Shown here: piece after piece, positions 1-7,026 of the stretch
Position numbering within the stretch: the first letter of the stretch is position 1
How the letters are laid out: each line of letters begins with the position of its first letter
Assembly: GCA_029940235.1 (NCBI GenBank)
Contig: JAOZRI010000006.1
Location: 1-22,591 of the forward strand
Length of the DNA: 22,591 bases
Direction of reading: 5' to 3'
Source of the DNA: Desulfobacula sp.
GTDB taxonomy: Bacteria; Desulfobacterota; Desulfobacteria; Desulfobacterales; Desulfobacteraceae
Made by a program: the position numbers and the translations under genes
The notes under the pieces: model-generated
Told to the model about the DNA's origin: nothing
The model's input: only the letters and a program-made list of their open reading frames with translations
Database searches by the model: none

Positions 1-1
1 C

Positions 2-52
2 AAAGTAAGGGCACTTGGGCCAAATAAAAAACTTGTAAAAGACTATAATTAA
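2..52 (+). CDS. 3' end of an upstream gene (possibly FlxD/MvhD-like), partial
   Basis: An open frame from the window edge encodes KVRALGPNKKLVKDYN and ends at a TAA at 50-52. It lies 13 bases before the next start codon and in the same direction, so it is probably the tail of the preceding gene of the same operon. Sixteen residues are too few to recognise a family. In FlxABCD-HdrABC clusters the MvhD-like subunit FlxD commonly neighbours FlxC, so FlxD is a guess from gene order only. One other frame closes earlier (TAA at 25-27), so the coding frame itself is not certain. Confidence 0.45.
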   Translation, partial: KVRALGPNKKLVKDYN

Positions 53-65
53 TAAGGGTAAGTTT

Positions 66-1013
66 ATGGATACCTGTATAAATAAAATCAGGGAAATTTC
101 TTTGGAACTTCTGGAGAAAAAGAAAGTTAAAAAAGTTATTGGCTTTGCAGAAGGAACCATACCACTTTCTAGCACCCCTGTTGCTGTTACAACAACACAA
201 GATGTAGAAAAACTTGTTTTTAATTCAACATGCTCACTTAACCTTGCCAATTATATTAGAAACCAGAAAGGTAAAATCGCAATAATTGCCAAAGGGTGTG
301 ACTCAAGAAATGTCGTATCTCATATTGTTGAAAATCAGATAAAAAGAGAAAATATATATATAATTGGTGTTCCTTGTGAAGGAATGATTGACAAAGCAAA
401 AATTGAATCTCTATTTGAAGATGATATAATCTCTTTTAATGAAGATGGACAAACTTTGAATATTACTTCTTCTTTAAAAGAAGAGACCTTAAATAAAAAG
501 GATTTCTTAAGGGATAACTGCAAGTTGTGCATGCATAAAAATCCTGTTGTGTATGATGTACTGGCAGGTGACCTGGTAGAAGAATCAAAACTTGATAATC
601 CATATCCTGATGTTGAAAAAATTGAAAATATGGACCTTGATGCAAAATGGGAATATTTTGAGAATTTAACTAAAAACTGTATCAGATGTTACGCCTGTAG
701 AAATGCCTGTCCCATTTGTTACTGCCCCACCTGTTTTGTGGATGAATCAGGCCCGCAATGGGTTGGAAAAGGGCAGAATAAAACCGATGTAAATACATTC
801 CATTTTTTAAGGGCATTTCATTGTGCGGGGCGATGTACTGACTGTGGTTCCTGTGTTGAAGCTTGTCCAATGGATATTAATGTCAGGGACTTTACAAGAA
901 AACTCAATAAAGATTCTCTGGAAATGTTTGGCTGGGAAGCAGGACTTGATATAGATAAACGTCCGCCCCTTGACGTATTCAGTCCCGAGGATCCCGATGA
1001 TTTTATCAAATAA
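66..1013 (+). CDS. FlxC-like Fe-S protein (FrhB-like N-terminus, two ferredoxin-type cluster sites)
   Basis: This 315-residue protein is probably an electron-transfer subunit of a cytoplasmic Flx/Hdr-type complex. The N-terminal half (about 20-145) resembles the FrhB/FdhB beta-subunit fold of F420-hydrogenase relatives and carries isolated cysteines in KGCDSR (78) and VPCEGM (104); C152 and C155 follow. The C-terminal part has a dense cysteine cluster at 205, 208, 211, 215, 218, 220 and 223 and a second at 253, 257, 260, 263 and 267, consistent with two [4Fe-4S] clusters. A ribosome binding site AAGGG lies at 54-58, seven bases before the ATG. It is followed by FlxB-like and FlxA-like genes and dsrC. 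The family assignment is confident; the subunit name is inferred from architecture and gene order. An F420- or ferredoxin-linked oxidoreductase subunit is the main alternative. Confidence 0.75.
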   Translation: MDTCINKIREISLELLEKKKVKKVIGFAEGTIPLSSTPVAVTTTQDVEKLVFNSTCSLNLANYIRNQKGKIAIIAKGCDSRNVVSHIVENQIKRENIYIIGVPCEGMIDKAKIESLFEDDIISFNEDGQTLNITSSLKEETLNKKDFLRDNCKLCMHKNPVVYDVLAGDLVEESKLDNPYPDVEKIENMDLDAKWEYFENLTKNCIRCYACRNACPICYCPTCFVDESGPQWVGKGQNKTDVNTFHFLRAFHCAGRCTDCGSCVEACPMDINVRDFTRKLNKDSLEMFGWEAGLDIDKRPPLDVFSPEDPDDFIK

Positions 1014-1083
1014 TCGCTACTGGCGGTCTTTATCGGAAAATTGCCATAATACCCTGAAGGGCAGAAACTAAAACATGAAAGTA

Positions 1084-1096
1084 ACGCCATTGGCGT
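1084..1096. promoter_or_regulatory. short GC-rich inverted repeat between two redox genes
   Basis: The 124-base gap between the first two redox genes holds a 6-base inverted repeat, ACGCCA-T-TGGCGT, followed by an A/T-rich run at 1099-1110. A second TGGCG copy sits at 1021-1025 and a CCCT-GA-AGGG hairpin lies between them. These could fold as mRNA structure or act as an operator. The gap is unusually long for an otherwise tight operon, which is why I mark it. The role is not known. Confidence 0.3.
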
Positions 1097-1137
1097 GTAA
1101 AAATTTTTATATAAGAATAGATGGAAAAGGGTAAATA

Positions 1138-2190
1138 ATGAAATTTATAACTATTGATAAAAAAGAGTGGGACAAAGGAATAGAAAAATCCAAGAAAAGC
1201 TATGATCTTTTCGGTCCTGTTAAAGATAAAAACGGTTTTTTTATCAAAAAACTTGAAAATAATACCTTGCCACAAATGGAGTATCATGACTCTGTTATGT
1301 CTGCAAAATCAGTGTTGTTTCCTCAAACTGAAAAAATTCTTGAGACAACTCTTGATGAAACTCAAGTTGATCATCATATAATGAAAAGAGCTAAAACCGA
1401 TTACTCTCCAAGGGCAGTTGTGGGAATCAGACCCTATGATGCAAAGGCAATGCAGATTTTAAATCTTAATTTTGATACAGATGAATATAAAGATCCATAC
1501 TGGTGTGATGCCTATGCTGCAACAACTTTTATCGGTCTTGGCATTAACAAGCCTGGTCCCTGTGATTTTTCCACTTCCACTGGAACAGGACCTTTTAATG
1601 AAGATGGTCTTGATGTCCTTCTTGCTGATCTTGATGACAAATATCTTGCCAAAGTACTTACAGATAAAGGTGAATCTTATTTAAGCTCATGTGGGTTTGT
1701 TGACACAGCCGATGACAAGGAAAGCCAGGTTCTTTTCGATATTTTAAGAAAAGAGGCTGAAAAAAATATTGTTTCCAATATTGATACAGACAAATTAAAA
1801 GATAAAACCATTCTTGAACTCCATGAAGCTCCCTTCTGGGACGATATTGCATTCTCCTGTATTAACTGCGGAACATGTACATATGTGTGTCCTACCTGCT
1901 GGTGTTTTGATATTCAGGATGAGACAAAGAGAAAAACTTCCACAAGAATCAGAAACTGGGATACCTGCATGGCACCACTTTTTACAAGTCATGCTTCAGG
2001 GCATAATCCCAGAGATGCAAAGACCCAGAGAGTAAGGCAGAGATTTATGCATAAACTAAAATATTTCTTAGATAAATATGATAAGGGAATCATGTGTGTG
2101 GGATGTGGCAGATGTGTTAAATTCTGTCCAGTGAATATAGACATACGTGAAGTTTGCAATAAAATGAATTCATACGAAGTTGCAAAATAA
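1138..2190 (+). CDS. FlxB-like / AsrA-family 4Fe-4S dicluster protein
   Basis: This 350-residue protein belongs to the family of AsrA (sulfite reductase subunit A), hydrogenase beta subunits and FlxB. Residues 1-230 form the variable N-terminal domain; the C-terminal third is a dicluster ferredoxin domain with C241, C244, C247 and C251 (plus C254 and C256) and C320, C323, C326 and C330. It should pass electrons between the flavoprotein encoded next and other Fe-S subunits in the cytoplasm. AAAAGGG at about 1124-1130 is a suitable ribosome binding site for the ATG. The following gene's ribosome binding site begins within this stop codon, so the two are surely co-translated. True AsrA is the alternative, but no AsrC-type siroheme subunit follows in the window; dsrC does. 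Confidence 0.78.
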   Translation: MKFITIDKKEWDKGIEKSKKSYDLFGPVKDKNGFFIKKLENNTLPQMEYHDSVMSAKSVLFPQTEKILETTLDETQVDHHIMKRAKTDYSPRAVVGIRPYDAKAMQILNLNFDTDEYKDPYWCDAYAATTFIGLGINKPGPCDFSTSTGTGPFNEDGLDVLLADLDDKYLAKVLTDKGESYLSSCGFVDTADDKESQVLFDILRKEAEKNIVSNIDTDKLKDKTILELHEAPFWDDIAFSCINCGTCTYVCPTCWCFDIQDETKRKTSTRIRNWDTCMAPLFTSHASGHNPRDAKTQRVRQRFMHKLKYFLDKYDKGIMCVGCGRCVKFCPVNIDIREVCNKMNSYEVAK

Positions 2191-2200
2191 AGGAGCAAAC

Positions 2201-3046
2201 ATGAAAAATCCCTATATACCCTATCCAGTGCGCATTGATGATATTGAAATTGCAACTGAAGATAAATCCCTAAAGACATTTAAATTTGTTTTTTTAAACA
2301 AGGAAGATGAACAAAAATTTTCCTATCAGGCTGGACAATTTGCAGAAATTTCCATTCCAGGAGTAGGAGAAATTCCAATCGGAATAGCATCATCTCCTGT
2401 TGAAAAAGGTTTTATCAAATTTACAGTTTTCAGAACCGGTGTAGTTACATCCCATCTTCATAATATGAAGGTTGGTGATATTCTTGGTGTCAGAGGCCCT
2501 CTTGGCAACTGGTATCCATGGGACAAACTTGAAAATAAGAATGTTGTTATAATCGGAGGTGGGTTTGCCTTTACAACTTTACGATCATCTATAATTTATA
2601 TGCTTGACCCTGCCAATAGAGATAAATTTAAAAATATTGATGTCGTCTATGGTGCAAGATCGCCTGGTATGCTTTTATATAGAGAAGAACTTTTTGAGTG
2701 GGAAAAACGTGATGATATCAATATGCATATAACAGTTGATGGAACTGATGACAAGACATGGAAATACCATACAGGATTTGTACCTACAATTGTTGAAGAA
2801 AATGCTCCCAAGGCAGATGAAGATACCTATGCAATAATCTGCGGTCCTCCAATTATGATTAAGTTCACCCAGCCTTCACTTGTAAAGCTCGGGTATAAAG
2901 AACACCAGATAATAATGTCCCTTGAAAACAGAATGAAATGCGGGATTGGAATGTGCGGCAGATGTAATATTGGCAAGGAACTTGTTTGCAAAGACGGCCC
3001 GGTTTTTACTCTTGAACAGCTTAATATGACTCCAAAAGAGTATTAA
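2201..3046 (+). CDS. FlxA-like / AsrB-like FAD- and NAD(P)H-binding oxidoreductase
   Basis: This 281-residue flavoprotein has the ferredoxin-NADP reductase fold. Residues 8-105 form the FAD-binding barrel, followed by a nucleotide-binding half opening with IIGGGFAFTTLR (about 117-128) and ending in ICGPP (222-226). The C-terminus has the PyrK/AsrB-type [2Fe-2S] cysteines C247, C252, C255 and C263. It probably oxidises NAD(P)H and feeds electrons to the two Fe-S proteins encoded upstream. The frame stays open to an ATG at 2180, but 2201 is the better start: AAGGAG at 2190-2195 is five bases ahead, and 2180 would overlap the previous gene by 11 bases with no ribosome binding site. FlxA, AsrB and HydG (sulfhydrogenase gamma) are close relatives and cannot be separated from one sequence; gene order favours FlxA. 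Confidence 0.8.
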   Translation: MKNPYIPYPVRIDDIEIATEDKSLKTFKFVFLNKEDEQKFSYQAGQFAEISIPGVGEIPIGIASSPVEKGFIKFTVFRTGVVTSHLHNMKVGDILGVRGPLGNWYPWDKLENKNVVIIGGGFAFTTLRSSIIYMLDPANRDKFKNIDVVYGARSPGMLLYREELFEWEKRDDINMHITVDGTDDKTWKYHTGFVPTIVEENAPKADEDTYAIICGPPIMIKFTQPSLVKLGYKEHQIIMSLENRMKCGIGMCGRCNIGKELVCKDGPVFTLEQLNMTPKEY

Positions 3047-3079
3047 GCCAAAAGAATAATAAAACTGACTGATTTTATA

Positions 3080-3107
3080 TTGACAAGTAACCATTTCATA
3101 ATATATG
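3080..3107 (+). promoter_or_regulatory. probable sigma70-type promoter for dsrC
   Basis: TTGACA at 3080-3085 is a perfect -35 box. TATATG at 3102-3107 is a fair -10 at 16-base spacing (TATGTA at 3104-3109 with 18 bases is an alternative). The 145-base gap before dsrC and its own downstream terminator fit separate, strong expression of dsrC, in addition to any readthrough from the redox genes. Confidence 0.5.
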
Positions 3108-3150
3108 TATATGTCTTGAAATGGAATAGAAGCTAAGACAGAATGTCTTA
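3091..3150 (+). promoter_or_regulatory. two inverted repeats in the dsrC promoter and leader
   Basis: CCATTTCA at 3091-3098 is mirrored by TGAAATGG at 3117-3124, an 8-base perfect inverted repeat that brackets the proposed -10 box. Downstream, TAAGACA at 3134-3140 and TGTCTTA at 3144-3150 form a 7-base hairpin with a 3-base loop in the expected 5' leader. ATGTCTT also occurs directly at 3111-3117 and 3143-3149. The first pair is placed like an operator, the second like an mRNA stabiliser. Function is inferred from position only. Confidence 0.4.
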
Positions 3151-3191
3151 AAGTGATAGTAAAGATAATAATTTACAGGAGGTAAGTTTAA

Positions 3192-3509
3192 ATGGCAACT
3201 ATTGATTTTGAAGGTAAATCTTTTGAAATAGATGAAGATGGTTTTCTTCTTGATTACAATACCTATTGTGAGGAGTGGGTTGGTTATGTAAAAGGTCAGG
3301 AAGGAATTGATGAGATGGGAGACGAACACTGGAAACTTATAAAAGTTCTCCAGGATTATTATGAAAAAAATGGTATTGCACCAATGGTTCGTGTTCTTTC
3401 CAAGCTGACCAAGTTTAAACTTAAACATATTTATGAACTCTATCCTTCAGGTCCTGGAAAAGGTGCATGTAAAATGGCTGGTCTTCCAAAACCAACAGGA
3501 TGTGTATAA
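3192..3509 (+). CDS. dsrC: DsrC, sulfur carrier of dissimilatory sulfite reduction
   Basis: DsrC is the small soluble protein that receives the sulfite-derived sulfur on DsrAB as a trisulfide between two C-terminal cysteines, later reduced through the membrane or by Hdr-type systems. The protein has 105 residues and ends in CKMAGLPKPTGCV, placing C93 and the penultimate C104 ten residues apart, the diagnostic arrangement of a functional DsrC rather than a TusE or RspA relative with one cysteine. AGGAGG at 3177-3182 is a strong ribosome binding site nine bases before the ATG. It has its own likely promoter and a strong terminator, and follows the FlxCBA-like genes, suggesting that it is or was their redox partner. 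dsrAB is not in the window, as is usual for dsrC in sulfate reducers. Confidence 0.95.
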   Translation: MATIDFEGKSFEIDEDGFLLDYNTYCEEWVGYVKGQEGIDEMGDEHWKLIKVLQDYYEKNGIAPMVRVLSKLTKFKLKHIYELYPSGPGKGACKMAGLPKPTGCV

Positions 3510-3546
3510 TATAAATATTAAATCAAATATTTGTATTTAAAATTTT

Positions 3547-3578
3547 AAAAGCTCTGCATTTATATGCAGAGCTTTTTT
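3547..3578 (+). terminator. rho-independent terminator after dsrC
   Basis: A 13-base stem (arms 3547-3559 and 3564-3576, core AGCTCTGCAT/ATGCAGAGCT) with a TTAT loop runs into a T tract at 3573-3578. This is a textbook intrinsic terminator. It ends only about eight bases before the ribosome binding site of the next gene, leaving no space for a promoter between them. Confidence 0.9.
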
Positions 3579-3600
3579 AAATTTGAAAGGAGTGAATAAT

Positions 3601-4056
3601 ATGCCTATAATGGATAAAATCAATAAAACAATCCTTAATAATATGCAGGTTGATTTTCCCATTGCTTCAAGGCCCTATAAAATTATTGCTGACAAACTTG
3701 GAATTCTCGAAGATGAATTAATCCAAAGAGTCAGACAGATGAAAGATGATATGCTCATAAGGCGTATTGGCGGAAATTTCAGTCCTGACAAATTAGGATT
3801 TTATTCAACTCTTTGTGCTGCAAAAGTCTCTTTAGATAAAGTAGAATTATTTACAGATACAGTTAATGACTATCCAGGTGTAACCCATAATTATAGACGG
3901 GATCATAAATTTAATATCTGGTTCACGTTTATTGCTCCTTCAAGGCAGATAATCCAGGAGAGCTTAGATCAGATTTCAAAAATAACCGGGGTCAACAATA
4001 TCCTCAACCTCCCTGCAACCAATGTATTTAAAATCAGTGCTAATTTTAAGTTATGA
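3601..4056 (+). CDS. siroheme decarboxylase subunit (AhbA/AhbB family)
   Basis: This 151-residue protein belongs to the AhbA/AhbB (NirDLGH) family, which looks like an Lrp/AsnC regulator but decarboxylates siroheme to didecarboxysiroheme in the alternative heme pathway of sulfate reducers. Residues 5-55 form the winged-helix-like part with the RRIGG motif; 65-150 form the alpha/beta Lrp-type domain with HNYRRDHKFNIWFT (96-109), typical of the decarboxylases. The frame stays open to a TTG at 3583, but GAAAGGAG at 3585-3592 sits eight bases ahead of the ATG at 3601, so 3601 is the start. The enzyme normally needs both an AhbA and an AhbB subunit; only one is present, so its partner must lie elsewhere. 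I cannot tell A from B safely. A true Lrp-type regulator is unlikely. Confidence 0.82.
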   Translation: MPIMDKINKTILNNMQVDFPIASRPYKIIADKLGILEDELIQRVRQMKDDMLIRRIGGNFSPDKLGFYSTLCAAKVSLDKVELFTDTVNDYPGVTHNYRRDHKFNIWFTFIAPSRQIIQESLDQISKITGVNNILNLPATNVFKISANFKL

Positions 4057-4856
4057 AAGCTGTAAAAGCTGCCCTGATAGTTCAAAACTGTATTGCAGGT
4101 GATTTTAATCAAAATCTTGCTTCAACTCTGAATTTAATATCCCGGGCTGTAAAAAAAAAGGCGAAAATAATTGTTTTCCCTGAAATGAATCTGACCGGTT
4201 ATGTTTCAGGTACCCAGATTATTTCCATCTGCAAACCTGCAGATCAAGATTTAATTAATAAATTTTCAAATATTGCCAGAAAACAGAATATAACTATTTT
4301 AGTTGGTCTTGCTGAAAAAGCAGCAAAAAATCAAATATTTGCATCACATTTGATTTTTTACCCTTCAGGCAATAATTCGATATACAGGAAAATACACACA
4401 TCACCATTTGAACAGAAGTATTTTACTAAGGGAAATGAGATAGAAGTTTTTAAATCACATGAATTTAATTTTGGCATACAGCTTTGCTATGACGCCCATT
4501 TTCCTGAGCTTTCAACTGCCATGGCTTTAAAGCAGGCTGATATAATATTTATCCCCCATGCATCACCCCGGGGAAACTCCAGGGATAAATATAATTCATG
4601 GGTGCGGCATTTAAGGGCCAGAGCATATGATAACTCCGTTTATATTGCTGCATGTAACCAGACAGGTGATAACTTAAAAGGACTTATATTCCCAGGTATA
4701 GTCTTGTTTATTGGCCCGGACGGTAATGTTATTTATAAATCCATTGAGCAAAAAGAAGGGATACATATAATCAATATTGAACAATCTGCACTGGATCAGG
4801 TCAGATCACATAAGATGAGATATTTTCTCCCTCAACGGCGCAGCGACCTTTTTTAA
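4053..4856 (+). CDS. carbon-nitrogen hydrolase (nitrilase superfamily)
   Basis: This 267-residue cytoplasmic hydrolase has the complete nitrilase-superfamily triad: E44 in FPEMNLTGY, K113 in YRKIHTSPFE and C145 in GIQLCYDAHFPE. Members cleave amides or condense N-acyl groups, for example omega-amidase, N-carbamoylputrescine amidase or deaminated-glutathione amidase. Nothing in the sequence fixes the substrate. The start ATG overlaps the stop of the siroheme decarboxylase gene by four bases (ATGA), so the two are translationally coupled. Whether the product acts on a tetrapyrrole-linked amide or is simply co-transcribed is unknown. It converges on mlaA across 38 A/T-rich bases with no recognisable terminator. 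Confidence 0.88.
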   Translation: MKAVKAALIVQNCIAGDFNQNLASTLNLISRAVKKKAKIIVFPEMNLTGYVSGTQIISICKPADQDLINKFSNIARKQNITILVGLAEKAAKNQIFASHLIFYPSGNNSIYRKIHTSPFEQKYFTKGNEIEVFKSHEFNFGIQLCYDAHFPELSTAMALKQADIIFIPHASPRGNSRDKYNSWVRHLRARAYDNSVYIAACNQTGDNLKGLIFPGIVLFIGPDGNVIYKSIEQKEGIHIINIEQSALDQVRSHKMRYFLPQRRSDLF

Positions 4857-4894
4857 TTAAAAATTCAAAATTAAAACTTAAGAATTATATAGAC

Positions 4895-5767
4895 CTATCT
4901 GCTTATTTTCTCATTCATGTTCTGAATATAGGCATCTTTTAAAGCTTGATAGGGATCAAGGGCGGCTTTTTTCAAAGATTCATAATCACCAATGTGAAAT
5001 GAAGTATAGTTAACCAGATCCAATGCCCATAAGCCATAGGAAAGTTCTGAAGATTTTATATAGTTAACAGGAGCAAGAAAATAGTCTCCTGCAAGTCCAA
5101 TTGAATCTCTTAAAGTTGAAGGACCAATTAATGGCAGTACAAGATAAAATCCATTGTCAATGGACCATGAGCCTAAGGTCTGTCTGAAATCTTCTTTAGA
5201 TGTATTAAGGTTAAATTGGTTTTGAGCAACCTGACTAAAACCTGCCACACCAATTGTTGAATTAATTAAAAAAATTTCAACTTCAGTCCCGGCTTCCTTG
5301 ACTTTACCCTGTAAAAGATTGTTAACAAGTCGTACAGGAAACAGAAGGTTTCTAAAGAAGTTATCAACTCCTTTACGAATACAAACAGGTGTAAGAGCCT
5401 TATAAGCACATGTGACAGGTTTTAAAACCGCAGTGTAAAAAACGTCATTAAAATAATACATAAAAAAGTTATAAGGATATAAGGGGTCTGCAATACTCAA
5501 AGGTTGTTCCTGGTTGTCAAAATCGTCAAGAAAATCATCTTCAAACTCTTCGTTTAAGTCATCTTCAATTGGTGTGGGCTGAGTATTGATGGCAAGCAAA
5601 ATTGTAGCATTTTTGCTTGTACCAGGTATTTCATATAAATCATATTGAAAATCTTCAGATATGATTGGTTTGATATCTTGATGGTCGCCCTGGGCATAAA
5701 CAGTTGTATTAATAGAATAGACAAGGAGAGCAGTAATAAAAACTAAAAAACAATATCTTTTTTTCAT
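4895..5767 (-). CDS. mlaA: MlaA (VacJ)-family outer-membrane phospholipid transport protein
   Basis: MlaA removes mislocalised phospholipids from the outer leaflet of the outer membrane and hands them to the Mla system. The family core runs from DPLYPYNFFMYYFND to about residue 245, with KGVDNFFRNL, a conserved GVAGF segment and the GPSTLRDSIG motif. An N-terminal signal peptide (1-25) appears to end at VYA, a signal peptidase I site; I see no lipobox cysteine, although most MlaA proteins are lipoproteins. A linker at about 66-86 is strongly acidic. GAGGAA precedes the ATG by four bases. It is the last gene of the mlaE-F-D-A operon. Confidence 0.88.
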   Translation of the reverse strand: MKKRYCFLVFITALLVYSINTTVYAQGDHQDIKPIISEDFQYDLYEIPGTSKNATILLAINTQPTPIEDDLNEEFEDDFLDDFDNQEQPLSIADPLYPYNFFMYYFNDVFYTAVLKPVTCAYKALTPVCIRKGVDNFFRNLLFPVRLVNNLLQGKVKEAGTEVEIFLINSTIGVAGFSQVAQNQFNLNTSKEDFRQTLGSWSIDNGFYLVLPLIGPSTLRDSIGLAGDYFLAPVNYIKSSELSYGLWALDLVNYTSFHIGDYESLKKAALDPYQALKDAYIQNMNEKISR

Positions 5768-5817
5768 ATTTTCCTCAGCTTTCAGGTAAAAGAACCATAA
5801 ACAACTATTTGAGATCT

Positions 5818-6270
5818 CTATTTTTTATCCATACTAAAAATAAATTTTCTTACAATTGATTCTATATCAAGCGATGATTCAGTATTATATATTTCCTCTC
5901 CTGACGCAAGTATAATATCCGAACCGCCGGGCATGATATCTATATATTTCTGCCCTATAACACCAGATGTTTTAACCGATGCAATAATATCCTCACACAG
6001 TGTAATATCTTTATAAATACTGAATTTCACCTTGGCAAGCAGCTGTTTTTTATCAATACTCACATTGGAAACAACACCTATTTTTACCCCTGCCATCTCT
6101 ATTCTGGCCCCTTTTTTAAGCCCTGTAACTGAACTGAAAAAACCATACACAGTATAATATTTATCTTTGCCAAAATTTACGCTGCCAAGATTAACAAACA
6201 GGTAAAGAGAGCATAGGATACCAATAATAACAAAAAGTCCTACATAGAATTCAGTTTTCCGCCTGCCCAT
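5818..6270 (-). CDS. mlaD: MlaD, MCE-domain substrate-binding protein
   Basis: This 150-residue protein has one N-terminal membrane anchor (about 8-26) and a single MCE domain (about 38-118) with the typical VTGLKKGARIEMAGVKIG and SGVIGQKYIDI segments. It would form the periplasmic hexameric ring on the MlaE permease and pass lipids across the periplasm. It is preceded by AAGGAGAG six bases before the ATG and follows mlaF by 12 bases. Its length matches the single-MCE MlaD type rather than the long PqiB or YebT proteins. Confidence 0.92.
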   Translation of the reverse strand: MGRRKTEFYVGLFVIIGILCSLYLFVNLGSVNFGKDKYYTVYGFFSSVTGLKKGARIEMAGVKIGVVSNVSIDKKQLLAKVKFSIYKDITLCEDIIASVKTSGVIGQKYIDIMPGGSDIILASGEEIYNTESSLDIESIVRKFIFSMDKK

Positions 6271-6282
6271 ATATCTCTCCTT

Positions 6283-7023
6283 TTAGAATTTTTCGCCCCT
6301 GATAAAATTATTTACTGTTTTGCTGTGGGAATTGAGCAGATCCTCTTTTGAACCCTCAAATTTGATAATTCCATTGTCCAGCATGGCAATACGTTGAGTA
6401 ATTTTAAAGATTTCAGGAATAGCATGTGTAACAATTACAGCAGTAAATCCAAATTGCTCCTGGTACTCCTGTATCATTAAATGTACATTTTTTTTTCTTA
6501 CAGGATCTAAACCACTTGTTGGCTCATCAAACAATACAATTTGCGGATCTATTACTAGCGCCCTTGCAAGGGCAACACGTTTTTTCATGCCACCTGAGAG
6601 CTGGGCAGGAAATTTATTTTGAGTTCCTGTTAATCCCAATTGTTCCATACGTGTCAAAACCATCTCTTTTATCTGATTTTCAGGAAAACTTGAATTTTCC
6701 ATTAAAGGCAATGCAATATTATCATAAATGTTCATAAAATCAAATAATGCATTATCCTGGAACATATAGCTCAATGTTTTTTGAAACTCTTTTTTCATAT
6801 TAGATGTTAACTGGCTCAAAGGTTTTCCCTTAATAAATATCTGCCCTGAATCCTGCTCCATAAGTCCTATAATATGCTTGAGCAATACAGATTTTCCACT
6901 ACCGCTTTTTCCTATAATGACAGTAATTTCTCCTTTATAAATAGACAAATTAATATCTTTTAAAACATAATTGGTTCCAAAACTTTTTGCAATATTACTA
7001 AATTGTATAAAAGGTGTTGTCAT
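6283..7023 (-). CDS. mlaF: MlaF, ABC-transporter ATPase of lipid transport
   Basis: This 246-residue ATPase powers the MlaE permease from the cytoplasm. All ABC motifs are intact: Walker A GKSGSGKS (38-45), Q-loop glutamine in YMFQD (89), signature LSGGMKKR (142-149), Walker B LFDE ending at E167, and the switch histidine H200 in VIVTH. The LSGGM signature and the FDFMNIYDNIALPL stretch are typical of MlaF. Only three bases separate its ATG from the mlaE stop. Confidence 0.94.
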   Translation of the reverse strand: MTTPFIQFSNIAKSFGTNYVLKDINLSIYKGEITVIIGKSGSGKSVLLKHIIGLMEQDSGQIFIKGKPLSQLTSNMKKEFQKTLSYMFQDNALFDFMNIYDNIALPLMENSSFPENQIKEMVLTRMEQLGLTGTQNKFPAQLSGGMKKRVALARALVIDPQIVLFDEPTSGLDPVRKKNVHLMIQEYQEQFGFTAVIVTHAIPEIFKITQRIAMLDNGIIKFEGSKEDLLNSHSKTVNNFIRGEKF

Positions 7024-7026
7024 TGT

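Noticed and set aside
66..3046. A classical asrABC anaerobic sulfite reductase operon
   Set aside because: AsrA- and AsrB-like genes are present, but there is no AsrC siroheme subunit, the order is reversed, and an FrhB-like Fe-S gene leads the set, which fits Flx better.
3601..4056. An Lrp/AsnC transcription regulator
   Set aside because: The fold is Lrp-like, but the HNYRRDHKFNIWFT stretch and its place in a sulfate reducer match siroheme decarboxylases.
4857..4894. A possible bidirectional terminator between the nitrilase gene and mlaA
   Set aside because: The gap is A/T-rich with direct repeats of AATTAAAA but has no stem with G-C pairs.
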